Shown: positions 1 to 9,778 of the stretch, piece by piece
Numbering within the stretch: the stretch's first letter is position 1
Layout: every line of letters begins with the position of its first letter
Assembly: GCA_030430515.1 (NCBI GenBank)
Contig: JAUIKX010000119.1
Coordinates: forward strand, 1-10,103
Direction of reading: 5' to 3'
From: Gammaproteobacteria bacterium
GTDB taxonomy: Bacteria > Pseudomonadota > Gammaproteobacteria > Pseudomonadales > Azotimanducaceae
DNA: 10,103 nt
Program-made: the position numbers and the translations under genes
Notes under the pieces: generated by a model
What the model was told of the DNA's origin: nothing
Seen by the model: only the letters and a program-made list of their open reading frames with translations
The model's database searches: none

Positions 1-21
1 GACAACGTACAGGCAGCGTGA
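1..21 (+). CDS. possible 3' end of an upstream gene (partial)
   Basis: Reading frame 1 is open from the window edge and encodes D-N-V-Q-A-A followed by TGA at 19-21. The stop lies 16 nt before the cheW start, and the cheW ribosome binding site falls in that gap, which is the usual spacing between genes of one operon. Six residues cannot identify a protein. A chemotaxis gene would fit the neighbourhood, but that is only a guess, and the open frame could be chance. Confidence 0.3.
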   Translation, partial: DNVQAA

Positions 22-37
22 GCAAGGAAAGGCATCG

Positions 38-577
38 ATGAGTATTGTGCAGGAATCTGTCGCGGAAGACGTCCAGAGTGTTGGCGACATCAACAACATC
101 GCGGAGCAGGACTGGGACCAGTTTCTGACGTTCATGCTGGCAGGCGAAGAGTACGGTATCGATATTCTTCGTGTGCAGGAAATCAAAGGTCTGGACAGCG
201 TTACCGAAATTCCTAACACGCCGGAGTACGTGTTGGGCGTAATCAATCTCAGAGGCAACGTCATCCCGGTCATCGATCTGAGAATGCGGTTCGGTATCGA
301 ATGTCAGGAGTACAACCGCACGACGGTGGTGATCGTCGTGCGAGTGCGCAAGGAAGAGCGGGAGCTGACCCTCGGCATCGTCGTCGACAACGTGACTGAT
401 GTCTACAACATCGATCCTGAGCGCATCGATGCCGCTCCGGAATTCGGCGCTCAGGTGGACACTTCGTTCGTTGCCGGCATTGCCGGGGTGGACGACGGCA
501 TGGTGATTCTGCTGGACGTGGACAAGGTCGCGTCCAGCGTTTCTGAGCTCAAGCAGAGTGAACTGGGAGCAAGATAG
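38..577 (+). CDS. cheW: CheW-like chemotaxis coupling protein
   Basis: This 179-residue adaptor would link a chemoreceptor to the histidine kinase CheA in the cytoplasmic signalling array. After an acidic extension of about 27 residues, the CheW fold runs from about residue 28 to 168. Recognisable parts are [16 protein letters not shown] (28-43), the [17 protein letters not shown] stretch (57-73), which is the most conserved part of CheW, and VIPVIDLR (75-82). [11 protein letters not shown] (112-122) and the closing [10 protein letters not shown] (154-163) follow. The ATG at 38 is preceded by an AAGGAAAGG ribosome binding site at 24-32. Only 5 nt separate the stop from the receptor gene downstream, so the two are probably co-transcribed. 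No CheA-type kinase, CheR, CheB or CheY lies in the window, so the partners must be encoded upstream or elsewhere. The family call is firm; assignment to a particular chemosensory pathway is not possible from here. Confidence 0.95.
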   Translation: MSIVQESVAEDVQSVGDINNIAEQDWDQFLTFMLAGEEYGIDILRVQEIKGLDSVTEIPNTPEYVLGVINLRGNVIPVIDLRMRFGIECQEYNRTTVVIVVRVRKEERELTLGIVVDNVTDVYNIDPERIDAAPEFGAQVDTSFVAGIAGVDDGMVILLDVDKVASSVSELKQSELGAR

Positions 578-582
578 AGATC

Positions 583-2844
583 ATGGATGAAAATGAAGAA
601 ATGAACGAATCGGCCGTTAACCCGGAAGAGAGCAAAACGGTAGACCCCGTCAGCACCGATGGACAAGAGCAAATCCAGGAGAAGAAAAGCATGGATGGCG
701 ATCAGCAAATGAAAGGCATGGTAGATGCAATCAACCGTTCTCAGGCGGTGATTGAGTTTGATCTTCAGGGAAACATTCTCAATGCAAACGATAACTTCTG
801 CGGTGCCATGGGCTATGAGGCGGATGAAATCATCGGTCAGCACCACAGAATATTTGTGGACCCGGCCTATGCCGCTTCTGCTGAATATGAAGGTTTCTGG
901 AAGACGCTCGCTACCGGCAAGTTCGAGGCGGGAGAATTCTGCCGTTACGCAAAAGATGGGAGCGAGGTGTGGATCCGCGCCTCTTACAATCCGATTTTCG
1001 GGGCGAACGGTGACGTTGAACGCGTCGTCAAATTTGCCTTCGACGTGACGGCTGAGAAAGATCTTTCACGCGACGCTGCGTTCAAGAGCCGCGCGTTCGT
1101 CGATTCCCAGATTGCCATGATGATTGTGGACCGAGATCTCGTGGTCACCGATCTCAATGAATCCAGCAAAGAGATGCTCAGAGTTCATGAGGCGACGTTT
1201 AAGGCAACCTGGCCGACCTTCACTGCGGACGCCATTGTCGGAACGTGTATCGACATGTTCCACAAAGACCCTTCACATCAACGGAAGCTTCTTTCTGACC
1301 CGAACAACCTGCCTTACCGCACGGACATCAGTGTTGCCGACCTGAAGTTCAGCTTGAGCGTTTGCGCTGTCGTCAACGATGAGGGCGAATACGTGGGTAA
1401 CATCCTCGAGTGGCGCGATGTAACGGCTGCTCGTATCAACGATGGAAAGCTCAGCGCCATCACTCGGGGGCAGAGCGTAGCGGAGTTCGATTGCAACGGC
1501 CGCTTCCTGGTCGTGAATGACAATTTCTGCCGAGTGTTCGGTTGCACCGAGCCGGAGGTGATCGGTCAGAGCGAGCAGATGTTCGTCGATGCGGTTGAGG
1601 ATACCGAATACGCACAGACCTGGAGCCGACTGGCGGCGGGCGAAGATGTTGACGGCGAGTTCCCACGCCGCACCCAGGGTGGCGCTGAGCTCTGGGCGAG
1701 CTGTCAGTACTATCCGCTGATCGGTGCTGACGGAGCCCTGGAGCGGGTGCTTCTGTTCGTTTCCGATGTCACCGAGCAGCGCAAGCTCAGCCGAGATACC
1801 GAAAAGATACTCGGCGAGGCCGTTCGGGTAGTGACGGCGCTTGCAGGCGGAGATCTGTCCGATAAGGTTGTCGGTGAATTCGATGGCGAGTTCGCGCACC
1901 TGCAGGGCAACCTCAACCAGTGTGTCGACACGTTGACGGAAATGGCCAACCGAATCCGCAACTCCTGCGACAACATCGTCCGTTCGGCGTCCGAGATTGC
2001 TCAGGGCAACCTGAATCTCAGCAAGCGCACGGAGCAGCAGGCAGCGAGCCTCGAGGAAACGGCATCCGCCATGGAGCAGCTCACCAGCACGGTTAAGCAG
2101 AACGCCGATTCGGCGAAAACGGCCAACCAGCTCGCCGTGGGTGCACGCGATGAAGCCGAGAAAGGGGGTGAAGTGGTGTCTGGTGCCATCGACGCCATGG
2201 CCGCCATCAACGAATCGTCCAAGGAAATCTCCGACATCATCGGTGTGATCGAAGAGATCGCCTTCCAGACCAACCTCCTGGCGCTCAACGCGGCGGTCGA
2301 GGCAGCCCGGGCAGGGGAGCAGGGACGCGGCTTCGCGGTCGTGGCTTCCGAGGTGCGCAATCTTGCGCAACGCAGCTCCTCGGCGGCGAAAGAAATTACC
2401 ACGCTGATCAAAGACAGCGTGCAGAAGGTGGAAGAAGGCTCGAAGCTGGTGAATGCGTCCGGCGAGACCCTCGGCCAGATCGTCGATTCGGTGCGCAAGG
2501 TCAGCGACATCATCGAGGAGATCTCCGCGGCGAGCGAAGAGCAGTCGTCAGGCATTCAGGAGATCAGTACCGCGGTGCAGCAGATGGACCAGATGACCCA
2601 GCAGAATGCGGCGATGGTCGAAGAAGCAGCCGCAGCGAGCTCCTCCATGGACAACGATGCCACCGACATGCAGCGGCTGGTGTCGTTCTTCAAGGTGGGT
2701 GCGAGCGCTCAGGATGTCTTCATGCAGGGGCAGACGCAGACGGCGGTGCCGCTTTCGGGCTCCGATGTGCCGGTGAACGGTTCGTTTGCCGCGCAGCAGA
2801 ATGCCGGTCCGGCCTTGTCGGATGATGACTGGCAGGAATTCTAA
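583..2844 (+). CDS. soluble methyl-accepting chemotaxis protein with three PAS domains
   Basis: This 753-residue chemoreceptor has no hydrophobic stretch long enough for a membrane helix, so it should be cytoplasmic. After a charged 45-residue leader come PAS1 (about 46-157), PAS2 (about 168-284) and PAS3 (about 287-398). PAS1 and PAS3 resemble each other and the PAS domains of Pseudomonas BdlA, a dispersion regulator. A short HAMP-like linker (about 405-450) leads into the coiled-coil signalling domain. Its hairpin tip, around [20 protein letters not shown] (557-576) and [20 protein letters not shown] (578-597), is the canonical site that contacts CheA and CheW. Gln/Glu-rich flanks (480-495 and 650-685) are the likely methylation helices. 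A disordered linker ends in D-W-Q-E-F, which matches the xWxxF pentapeptide that tethers CheR and CheB to receptors. The ligand is unknown; BdlA-like PAS domains are associated with oxygen or redox sensing through heme or flavin, so this is a reasonable but untested idea. It follows cheW by 5 nt and precedes a CheZ-like gene. Confidence 0.95.
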   Translation: MDENEEMNESAVNPEESKTVDPVSTDGQEQIQEKKSMDGDQQMKGMVDAINRSQAVIEFDLQGNILNANDNFCGAMGYEADEIIGQHHRIFVDPAYAASAEYEGFWKTLATGKFEAGEFCRYAKDGSEVWIRASYNPIFGANGDVERVVKFAFDVTAEKDLSRDAAFKSRAFVDSQIAMMIVDRDLVVTDLNESSKEMLRVHEATFKATWPTFTADAIVGTCIDMFHKDPSHQRKLLSDPNNLPYRTDISVADLKFSLSVCAVVNDEGEYVGNILEWRDVTAARINDGKLSAITRGQSVAEFDCNGRFLVVNDNFCRVFGCTEPEVIGQSEQMFVDAVEDTEYAQTWSRLAAGEDVDGEFPRRTQGGAELWASCQYYPLIGADGALERVLLFVSDVTEQRKLSRDTEKILGEAVRVVTALAGGDLSDKVVGEFDGEFAHLQGNLNQCVDTLTEMANRIRNSCDNIVRSASEIAQGNLNLSKRTEQQAASLEETASAMEQLTSTVKQNADSAKTANQLAVGARDEAEKGGEVVSGAIDAMAAINESSKEISDIIGVIEEIAFQTNLLALNAAVEAARAGEQGRGFAVVASEVRNLAQRSSSAAKEITTLIKDSVQKVEEGSKLVNASGETLGQIVDSVRKVSDIIEEISAASEEQSSGIQEISTAVQQMDQMTQQNAAMVEEAAAASSSMDNDATDMQRLVSFFKVGASAQDVFMQGQTQTAVPLSGSDVPVNGSFAAQQNAGPALSDDDWQEF
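736..1074 (+). repeat. PAS1, first copy of a diverged intragenic domain repeat
   Basis: Residues 52-164 of the receptor align with residues 295-405 (nt 1465-1797) almost without gaps. Shared landmarks are the opening R-x-Q-x-V-x-E-F-D, the block N-D-N-F-C, the block I-G-Q with F-V-D just after it, and the closing L-S-R-D. The two copies are clearly diverged in DNA and the first is visibly richer in A and T, so this is an old duplication or domain recruitment. Confidence 0.75.
1465..1797 (+). repeat. PAS3, second copy of the intragenic domain repeat
   Basis: Residues 295-405 of the receptor form the second copy of the PAS1-type unit. It has a more GC-rich coding sequence than PAS1. The PAS2 domain lying between the copies belongs to a different PAS subtype, recognisable by [15 protein letters not shown] and N-I-L-E-W-R-D-V-T. 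Confidence 0.7.
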
Positions 2845-2867
2845 ACCCGCGACCTAGGTGGATCTGA

Positions 2868-3218
2868 GTGAAGTCCGAGCCGAACGCCAGCTATCAGTTT
2901 GCTTTAGCGCTCCTGAAGCTGGCGCTCAACACCCACCAGGAAGCATCTGCTGAGCTCACCGGAGAGATGACGGCGCTGCTCCAGACGCTCGACGAGCAGG
3001 CTTCCGGTGAGCTGGCCGAGCGGGCCAGGAAGCTCATGGTGACCATGCAGTCGCAGGACATCGTCGAGCAAAGGCTGGCCCATGTGATCAGTTTGCTCGA
3101 AGTGGAGTCGGTGGATATCGAAGCCGTTCTTTCGGAGCGCGAGGAGAAAGGCCTGTTCCAGATCGTGGACGGGCAGGTCTTTGATCAGCATGACGGCGGG
3201 TCCATCGAACTGTTCTAG
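2868..3218 (+). CDS. small helical chemotaxis protein with CheZ-like DxxxQ motif
   Basis: This gene encodes 116 residues from a GTG start, chosen because an AGGTGGA ribosome binding site lies 5 nt upstream and the gene begins 23 nt after the receptor stop. The protein looks entirely helical: a first helix at about 8-40, a second at about 44-80, then an acidic tail. The second helix contains S-Q-D-I-V-E-Q-R-L-A-H-V (62-73). In E. coli CheZ the phosphatase residues are Asp143 and Gln147 in a D-x-x-x-Q motif on a long helix; here D64 and Q68 have the same spacing and a similar context. The end, D-Q-H-D-G-G-S-I-E-L-F, loosely recalls the acidic, Phe-terminated CheY-binding tail of CheZ. The protein is about half the length of E. 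coli CheZ (214 residues), so it may be a minimal CheY-P phosphatase or an accessory array protein. The function is inferred; only the motif and the operon position are seen. Confidence 0.75.
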   Translation: MKSEPNASYQFALALLKLALNTHQEASAELTGEMTALLQTLDEQASGELAERARKLMVTMQSQDIVEQRLAHVISLLEVESVDIEAVLSEREEKGLFQIVDGQVFDQHDGGSIELF

Positions 3219-3305
3219 CCGCTGACCGCCAGATTCGCGGGTTTGCCTTTCACCGGTTAAACAGGTTTTACTTCCTCGCTTGAGGCATATTCACCAGGAG
3301 AGGAA

Positions 3306-6835
<3,530 letters not shown>

Positions 6836-6839
<4 letters not shown>

Positions 6840-7288
6840 GATGCGGGTTTCTCCCGGATGACGATGCTGGTATCTGCCGTTGCGAGCAGCGTGTTGTCGG
6901 GATCAGTGAGCTCCATGCGGATCACGGTAAACACCATGCGTCCCGAGCGACCCGTTTTGGTGTAGATGTCATGTACATGGGTGCGTGCGGTGATCGGTAT
7001 GCCCGGGCGAATCGGTTCGATGGGCGAAACGGCTTTGCCGGCGTCCATTCCCAGCCCGTTGAATTTCGGATAGCCATCAGGCAGGCGCTTACCCGGGTGC
7101 AGGCTGGTTGGGAAGGTCGGCGGGGCCTGGAAGTCCTCGTGTGTGGGGTCGGTGTAGCGCGCAGCGCTCTCCCCGCAGGCCGTAGCGTAGACCGCGAGCT
7201 TCTGCGCGTCGAAGGTCAGTGTCTGCTCATCGTAGACCTGACCGACGAACTGCGCTTTGGCTGCATCGATATCAGCGTGTTCGCTCAT
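6836..7288 (-). CDS. MaoC dehydratase N-terminal-like hot-dog protein (FAS1-like)
   Basis: The preferred start is the ATG at 7288, with AGGGAG 8 nt upstream and a 4-nt ATGA overlap with the PHP gene; it gives 150 residues. An in-frame upstream extension to 7390 is a low-complexity Arg/His/Gly stretch inside the PHP gene and is rejected. The protein resembles the non-catalytic N-terminal half of MaoC-type dehydratases (HadA/HadC-like). The hot-dog helix is at about 28-38, followed by C38-G39-E40-S41-A42-A43-R44-Y45-T46-D47 in place of G-D-x-N-x-x-H. The A-P-P-T-F loop (55-59) is typical of this half, as is the sheet ending in R-S-G-R-M-V-F (114-120). With its downstream partner it would form a two-subunit double hot-dog unit binding a CoA or ACP thioester. 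The reaction is not known. The order of the pair and the tight overlap support a complex. Confidence 0.8.
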
Positions 7289-7923
7289 GTGTTTTGCTCC
7301 CTGAATGTGACTGCTTCGAATTCTTCCGCCTTGAGCGCCGCCACGAGTTGCTCCTCGCTGGTGATGTCGCTGTTGAAGCGTGTGGCGCATCGACCGATGT
7401 GGCTGACAATGTGTGCATCGCTGCCGCCGATGCCGAGGTAACCGTTGGCCTCTGCCATGGTCTGAGCGATTTCGTCTTCGTTGTCGCGGCTGCCGCCGTT
7501 GTAGGTCTCGACGATACGCACACCCTCCGGTATGCCGTAGGTATCGATGTGGGCGTGCATGCCGACCCGTGGTCGGCCGGGATGGCAGGGCACTGCGACG
7601 GCGCCATGTTTTTCGCAGGCAGCAATTACGTCAGCAAGTTTCAGGTGGGTGTTGGAGAAATCGAACTCGCCCGTGAGTGCTTCTGTGACGCCGAAGACGA
7701 GCACGTGACCGTACTCGGTTTCCACCTCCGCACCCTTGAGAATGACCAGTTCGTTCTTCGCGGCGAGTTCAGAGTAGTCGGATTCGAAGTCGAACTGCCT
7801 GTGCTCCGTGAGAACGAAGCCGTCGATGGGGATGTTCTTCGTGCGGATCCACTGGCAGTAGTTCGAGACCTTGGCACGGCCATCGTCGGATTTGATGGAG
7901 TGCGCGTGCAGATCCAGTATCAC
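7285..7923 (-). CDS. PHP-domain metal-dependent phosphoesterase-like protein
   Basis: The protein has 212 residues when read from the GTG at 7923. This start is chosen because AAGGAGG lies 7 nt upstream and the GTGA overlap with the coaE stop matches the other junctions of the operon. An ATG at 7950 would add nine residues, but it lies upstream of the strong ribosome binding site. PHP proteins are TIM-barrel-like hydrolases with two or three metal ions, acting on phosphate esters or nucleic acid ends. The visible metal ligands are D-L-H6-A-H8-S, then S-D-D-G (12-15), T-E40-H41, G-A-E66-V-E68, G-H73, C-H114-P-G-R and G-S-D169-A-H171. The PHP motif set therefore looks complete and the enzyme should be active. 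The length is shorter than RNase AM/TrpH-type members (around 290 residues), and no polymerase or HisK-like additions are present. The substrate is unknown; the setting between CoA synthesis and acyl-thioester genes could point to a nucleotide or CoA-derived phosphate. Confidence 0.85.
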   Translation of the reverse strand: MILDLHAHSIKSDDGRAKVSNYCQWIRTKNIPIDGFVLTEHRQFDFESDYSELAAKNELVILKGAEVETEYGHVLVFGVTEALTGEFDFSNTHLKLADVIAACEKHGAVAVPCHPGRPRVGMHAHIDTYGIPEGVRIVETYNGGSRDNEDEIAQTMAEANGYLGIGGSDAHIVSHIGRCATRFNSDITSEEQLVAALKAEEFEAVTFREQNT

Positions 7924-8522
7924 GATGAAGCCTCCTTCAGGTTTGCCCATGCCGCCTTGACCTGCCGCTCGAGGTCTTCCGGGGTGCCGGAGTTGTCGAT
8001 GACGATGTCGGACTGTGCTTCCCGCTCCGCATTGGAAAGCTGTGCATCGATCCGCGCCTGCACGGCCTCGGCGTCGATGCCGTCCCGGGCGGTAGCGCGC
8101 TCGATGGCCACCTCCGGCGCGACGACCACGCACCAGACCTGGTCCACCGTCTTGTGCCAGCCGGCCTCGAACATGACTGCTGCTTCGAGAACGATGATGC
8201 AGCCCGGGTTTTCGGCCCGCGCAGCGGCCATCTCTTCGTTGGCGAGATTGCGGATTTCAGGCCAGACGATATCGGTCAGGCGCTTCAGCGCGTCGTCGTC
8301 ACCAAACACCTTGCCGCCGAGCACTTTGCGGTCGATCTGGCCATTTTCCGCAACCACGTCATCACCGAATGCAGCCACCACTGCGGCAAACGCCGGGCGG
8401 TCAGGCTCATACGCTCTATGGCCGAGTTTGTCTGCGTCGATGACGTATGCGCCCAGCTCGCCGAGCAGCCGGGCAGCGGTGGATTTGCCGGAAGCGATGC
8501 CGCCGGTTAGACCGATGATCAC
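7920..8522 (-). CDS. coaE: dephospho-CoA kinase
   Basis: This 200-residue cytoplasmic kinase phosphorylates the ribose 3'-hydroxyl of dephospho-CoA with ATP, the last step of coenzyme A synthesis. The Walker A loop GGIASGKST (7-15) is at the N-terminus, followed by D-A-D (29-31) in the usual V-I-D-A-D context. Further family features are V-W-P-E-I (86-90), V-L-E-A-A-V-M-F-E (111-119), and the R-I-D-A-Q segment (157-161) in the lid region. S-D-I-V-I-D-N-S-G-T (171-180) comes near the end. The GTG start at 8522 gives M-I-I-G-L-T-G-G, the usual N-terminal spacing, and a length close to E. coli CoaE (206). An ATG at 8552 would add ten residues but has no clear ribosome binding site; the frame stays open to a TTG at 8573. 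It is the first gene of a five-gene operon and overlaps the PHP gene by 4 nt. Confidence 0.93.
   Translation of the reverse strand: MIIGLTGGIASGKSTAARLLGELGAYVIDADKLGHRAYEPDRPAFAAVVAAFGDDVVAENGQIDRKVLGGKVFGDDDALKRLTDIVWPEIRNLANEEMAAARAENPGCIIVLEAAVMFEAGWHKTVDQVWCVVVAPEVAIERATARDGIDAEAVQARIDAQLSNAEREAQSDIVIDNSGTPEDLERQVKAAWANLKEASS
7931..7937 (-). promoter_or_regulatory. strong ribosome binding site fixing the PHP GTG start
   Basis: On the - strand, AAGGAGG reads from 7937 to 7931, then 7 nt lead to GTG at 7923-7921. The site lies within the last codons of coaE, so ribosomes finishing coaE are well placed to re-initiate. Confidence 0.8.
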
Positions 8523-8602
8523 GATGATTTGTCCAAGGCTAAAACCAACCATTGTATCGCATTCTGTTGGCAACTCATGCCCGGCGTGGCAGGCTCGCTG
8601 GC
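8523..8602. promoter_or_regulatory. candidate divergent promoter region between coaE and ferredoxin
   Basis: This 80-bp AT-richer gap separates two divergent starts and must hold the promoter of the coaE operon and probably that of the ferredoxin. On the - strand TACAAT (8556-8551) is a fair -10 element about 29 nt upstream of the coaE GTG. No good -35 hexamer lies 16-18 nt before it; TTGCCA (8573-8568) is too close. On the + strand TTGTCC (8529-8534) with TTGTAT (8552-8557) at 17-nt spacing is a weak candidate. No clear operator palindrome is visible. Confidence 0.35.
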
Positions 8603-8932
8603 GTGCTGAATATCGAATTTCAACTTCATGATGGTCGTCGGGTGCCGGTGCAGGTCGCCGAAGGCGCCACCGTCATGGATGCTGCCCTGGACAACGGTGT
8701 GCCGGGCATCATCGCCCAGTGCGGCGGTGGATGTACCTGCTGTACCTGCCACTGCTATTTGCCGCAGGCCTGGCTCAGCTCGTTCGAAGCCGCCTCGGAG
8801 GATGAGCTGGCGCTTCTTGAGTATGCGTGGGAGCTCAGGCCGGCGAGCCGGCTGGCCTGCCAGCTCAGGCTGGGTGTGCATCACGATGGGCTTGTTGTCG
8901 AGGTGCCGGAGCGGCAGAGCCTCAACGGGTGA
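8603..8932 (+). CDS. [2Fe-2S] ferredoxin, adrenodoxin type, with extra cysteines
   Basis: From GTG at 8603, with GGCAGG 9 nt upstream, the protein has 109 residues; an open frame continues to a TTG at 8552 but would overlap the coaE promoter. The protein is a soluble one-electron carrier. The ligand pattern C-x5-C-x2-C with a distant fourth Cys is met by C40, C46, C49 and C86, the last in R-L-A-C-Q. The loop reads C-G-G-G-C-T-C-C-T-C-H-C (40-51), so C44, C47 and C51 are additional; C44 is common in relatives, the other two less so. The leading strand F-Q-L-H-D-G (6-11) and the segment A-T-V-M-D-A-A-L-D-N-G-V-P (22-34) fit the beta-grasp fold. A partner reductase is not in the window. Possible clients, such as an oxygenase or an iron-sulfur or LarE-type enzyme, cannot be told from context, because the gene stands alone on its strand. 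Confidence 0.88.
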   Translation: MLNIEFQLHDGRRVPVQVAEGATVMDAALDNGVPGIIAQCGGGCTCCTCHCYLPQAWLSSFEAASEDELALLEYAWELRPASRLACQLRLGVHHDGLVVEVPERQSLNG

Positions 8933-8941
8933 CGTCGAGAG

Positions 8942-9778
8942 CTAGCGAACCTCCACCACCTGGATCTGCGCGGCGCTGAGGCCTTCGTTCAACGCACCCG
9001 AGCGGAAGCCTTTCAGGTCGAGCGAGACGTAACGATAGCCGGTAGCGCGAATGGCCTGTTCCAGGTCCTCGCGCTGACTGAAGAGCTTCTCGAACTCTTC
9101 GGGAAGTATCTCGAGCCTGGCCACCTCGCCGTGGTGGCGCACCCTGAACTGGCTGAAGCCCGCCTGCGAGAGCACATCTTCAGCGGCCTCTACCTGAGCG
9201 AGCAGGGCTTCGGTAATGGCAGTGCCGTAAGGAAAGCGGCTCGACAGGCAGGCGGCTTGGGGCTTGTGCGCGTTTTCGAGCCCCAGTGCTTCGGCCAGAG
9301 CCCGCACGTCGGCTTTGCGCAGGCCCGCCTCGACCAGCGGCGATCGCACCTCGAACTGCTCGGCCGCCTTCAGGCCAGGGCGATGGTCGCCGAGGTCATC
9401 CAGATTGGTACCGTTAAGTAGGGTCCTGTAACCCTTTGCGGCTGCCAGCTCACCCATCTGTTTGTACAAAGACGATTTGCAGTAAAAACAACGGTTTACG
9501 GGGTTTTCGCGATACTTTTTATTGGCTATTTCATCCGTCTCGATGACTTCGTGGGCAAGTCCCCAATCCCGGGCCAGTTTGCGCGCAAGCGCCAGGTCAC
9601 TGCGTTTCAGGCTGGCGGTTGCAGAGGTGACGGCCAGAGCATTCTCGCCCAGCACCTGACCGGCGATGAAGGCCACCAGCGAGCTGTCGACGCCGCCGGA
9701 GAAGGCGATCAGCGCGCGGTCGAGCGGCTCTATGGCGTCTCTGACGGCCTGATAGTGCGCTTGATGTTCGGGGTTCAT
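8942..9778 (-). CDS. larE: LarE-type ATP-dependent sulfur transferase for the nickel-pincer cofactor
   Basis: This 278-residue enzyme belongs to the PP-loop ATPase superfamily. LarE adenylates a carboxylated pyridinium nucleotide and transfers sulfur to it, building the thiocarboxylates of the nickel-pincer nucleotide cofactor used by lactate racemase-type enzymes. The PP-loop SGGVDSS is at 27-33. Other family segments are [11 protein letters not shown] (95-105), [15 protein letters not shown] (121-135), RSPL (145-148) and [10 protein letters not shown] (176-185). Lactobacillus plantarum LarE uses one sacrificial cysteine, Cys176. Here C177 matches it and is joined by C97 and C100, the three-Cys arrangement linked to [4Fe-4S]-dependent LarE. 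The start has AGGA 8 nt upstream and overlaps the larB stop by 4 nt (ATGA), so the pair is translationally coupled. It converges with the ferredoxin across a 9-bp gap. larC and larA are not in view. Confidence 0.92.
   Translation of the reverse strand: MNPEHQAHYQAVRDAIEPLDRALIAFSGGVDSSLVAFIAGQVLGENALAVTSATASLKRSDLALARKLARDWGLAHEVIETDEIANKKYRENPVNRCFYCKSSLYKQMGELAAAKGYRTLLNGTNLDDLGDHRPGLKAAEQFEVRSPLVEAGLRKADVRALAEALGLENAHKPQAACLSSRFPYGTAITEALLAQVEAAEDVLSQAGFSQFRVRHHGEVARLEILPEEFEKLFSQREDLEQAIRATGYRYVSLDLKGFRSGALNEGLSAAQIQVVEVR

Noticed and set aside
1273..2370. A 365-codon open frame on the - strand inside the receptor gene
   Set aside because: It mirrors the receptor coding strand, has no recognisable domain and no ribosome binding site, and the receptor call is secure.
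3219..3305. Possible terminator or promoter between the CheZ-like gene and the monooxygenase
   Set aside because: Only 4-bp hairpins without a T-run are present (for example CCTC-GCTT-GAGG at 3274-3285). The best promoter pair, TTGCCT at 3243 with TTTTAC at 3266, matches only half of the -10 consensus. A promoter probably exists here but cannot be placed.
7219..8631. A 470-codon open frame on the + strand opposite coaE, the PHP gene and part of the hot-dog gene
   Set aside because: It is antisense to three well-supported genes with motifs and overlaps, its translation shows no family motif, and it arises from the GC-rich codon pattern of the other strand.
8941..8946. GCTAGC palindrome at the end of larE
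   Set aside because: Six bases with no flanking extension or repeat elsewhere; it is expected by chance and overlaps the larE stop.
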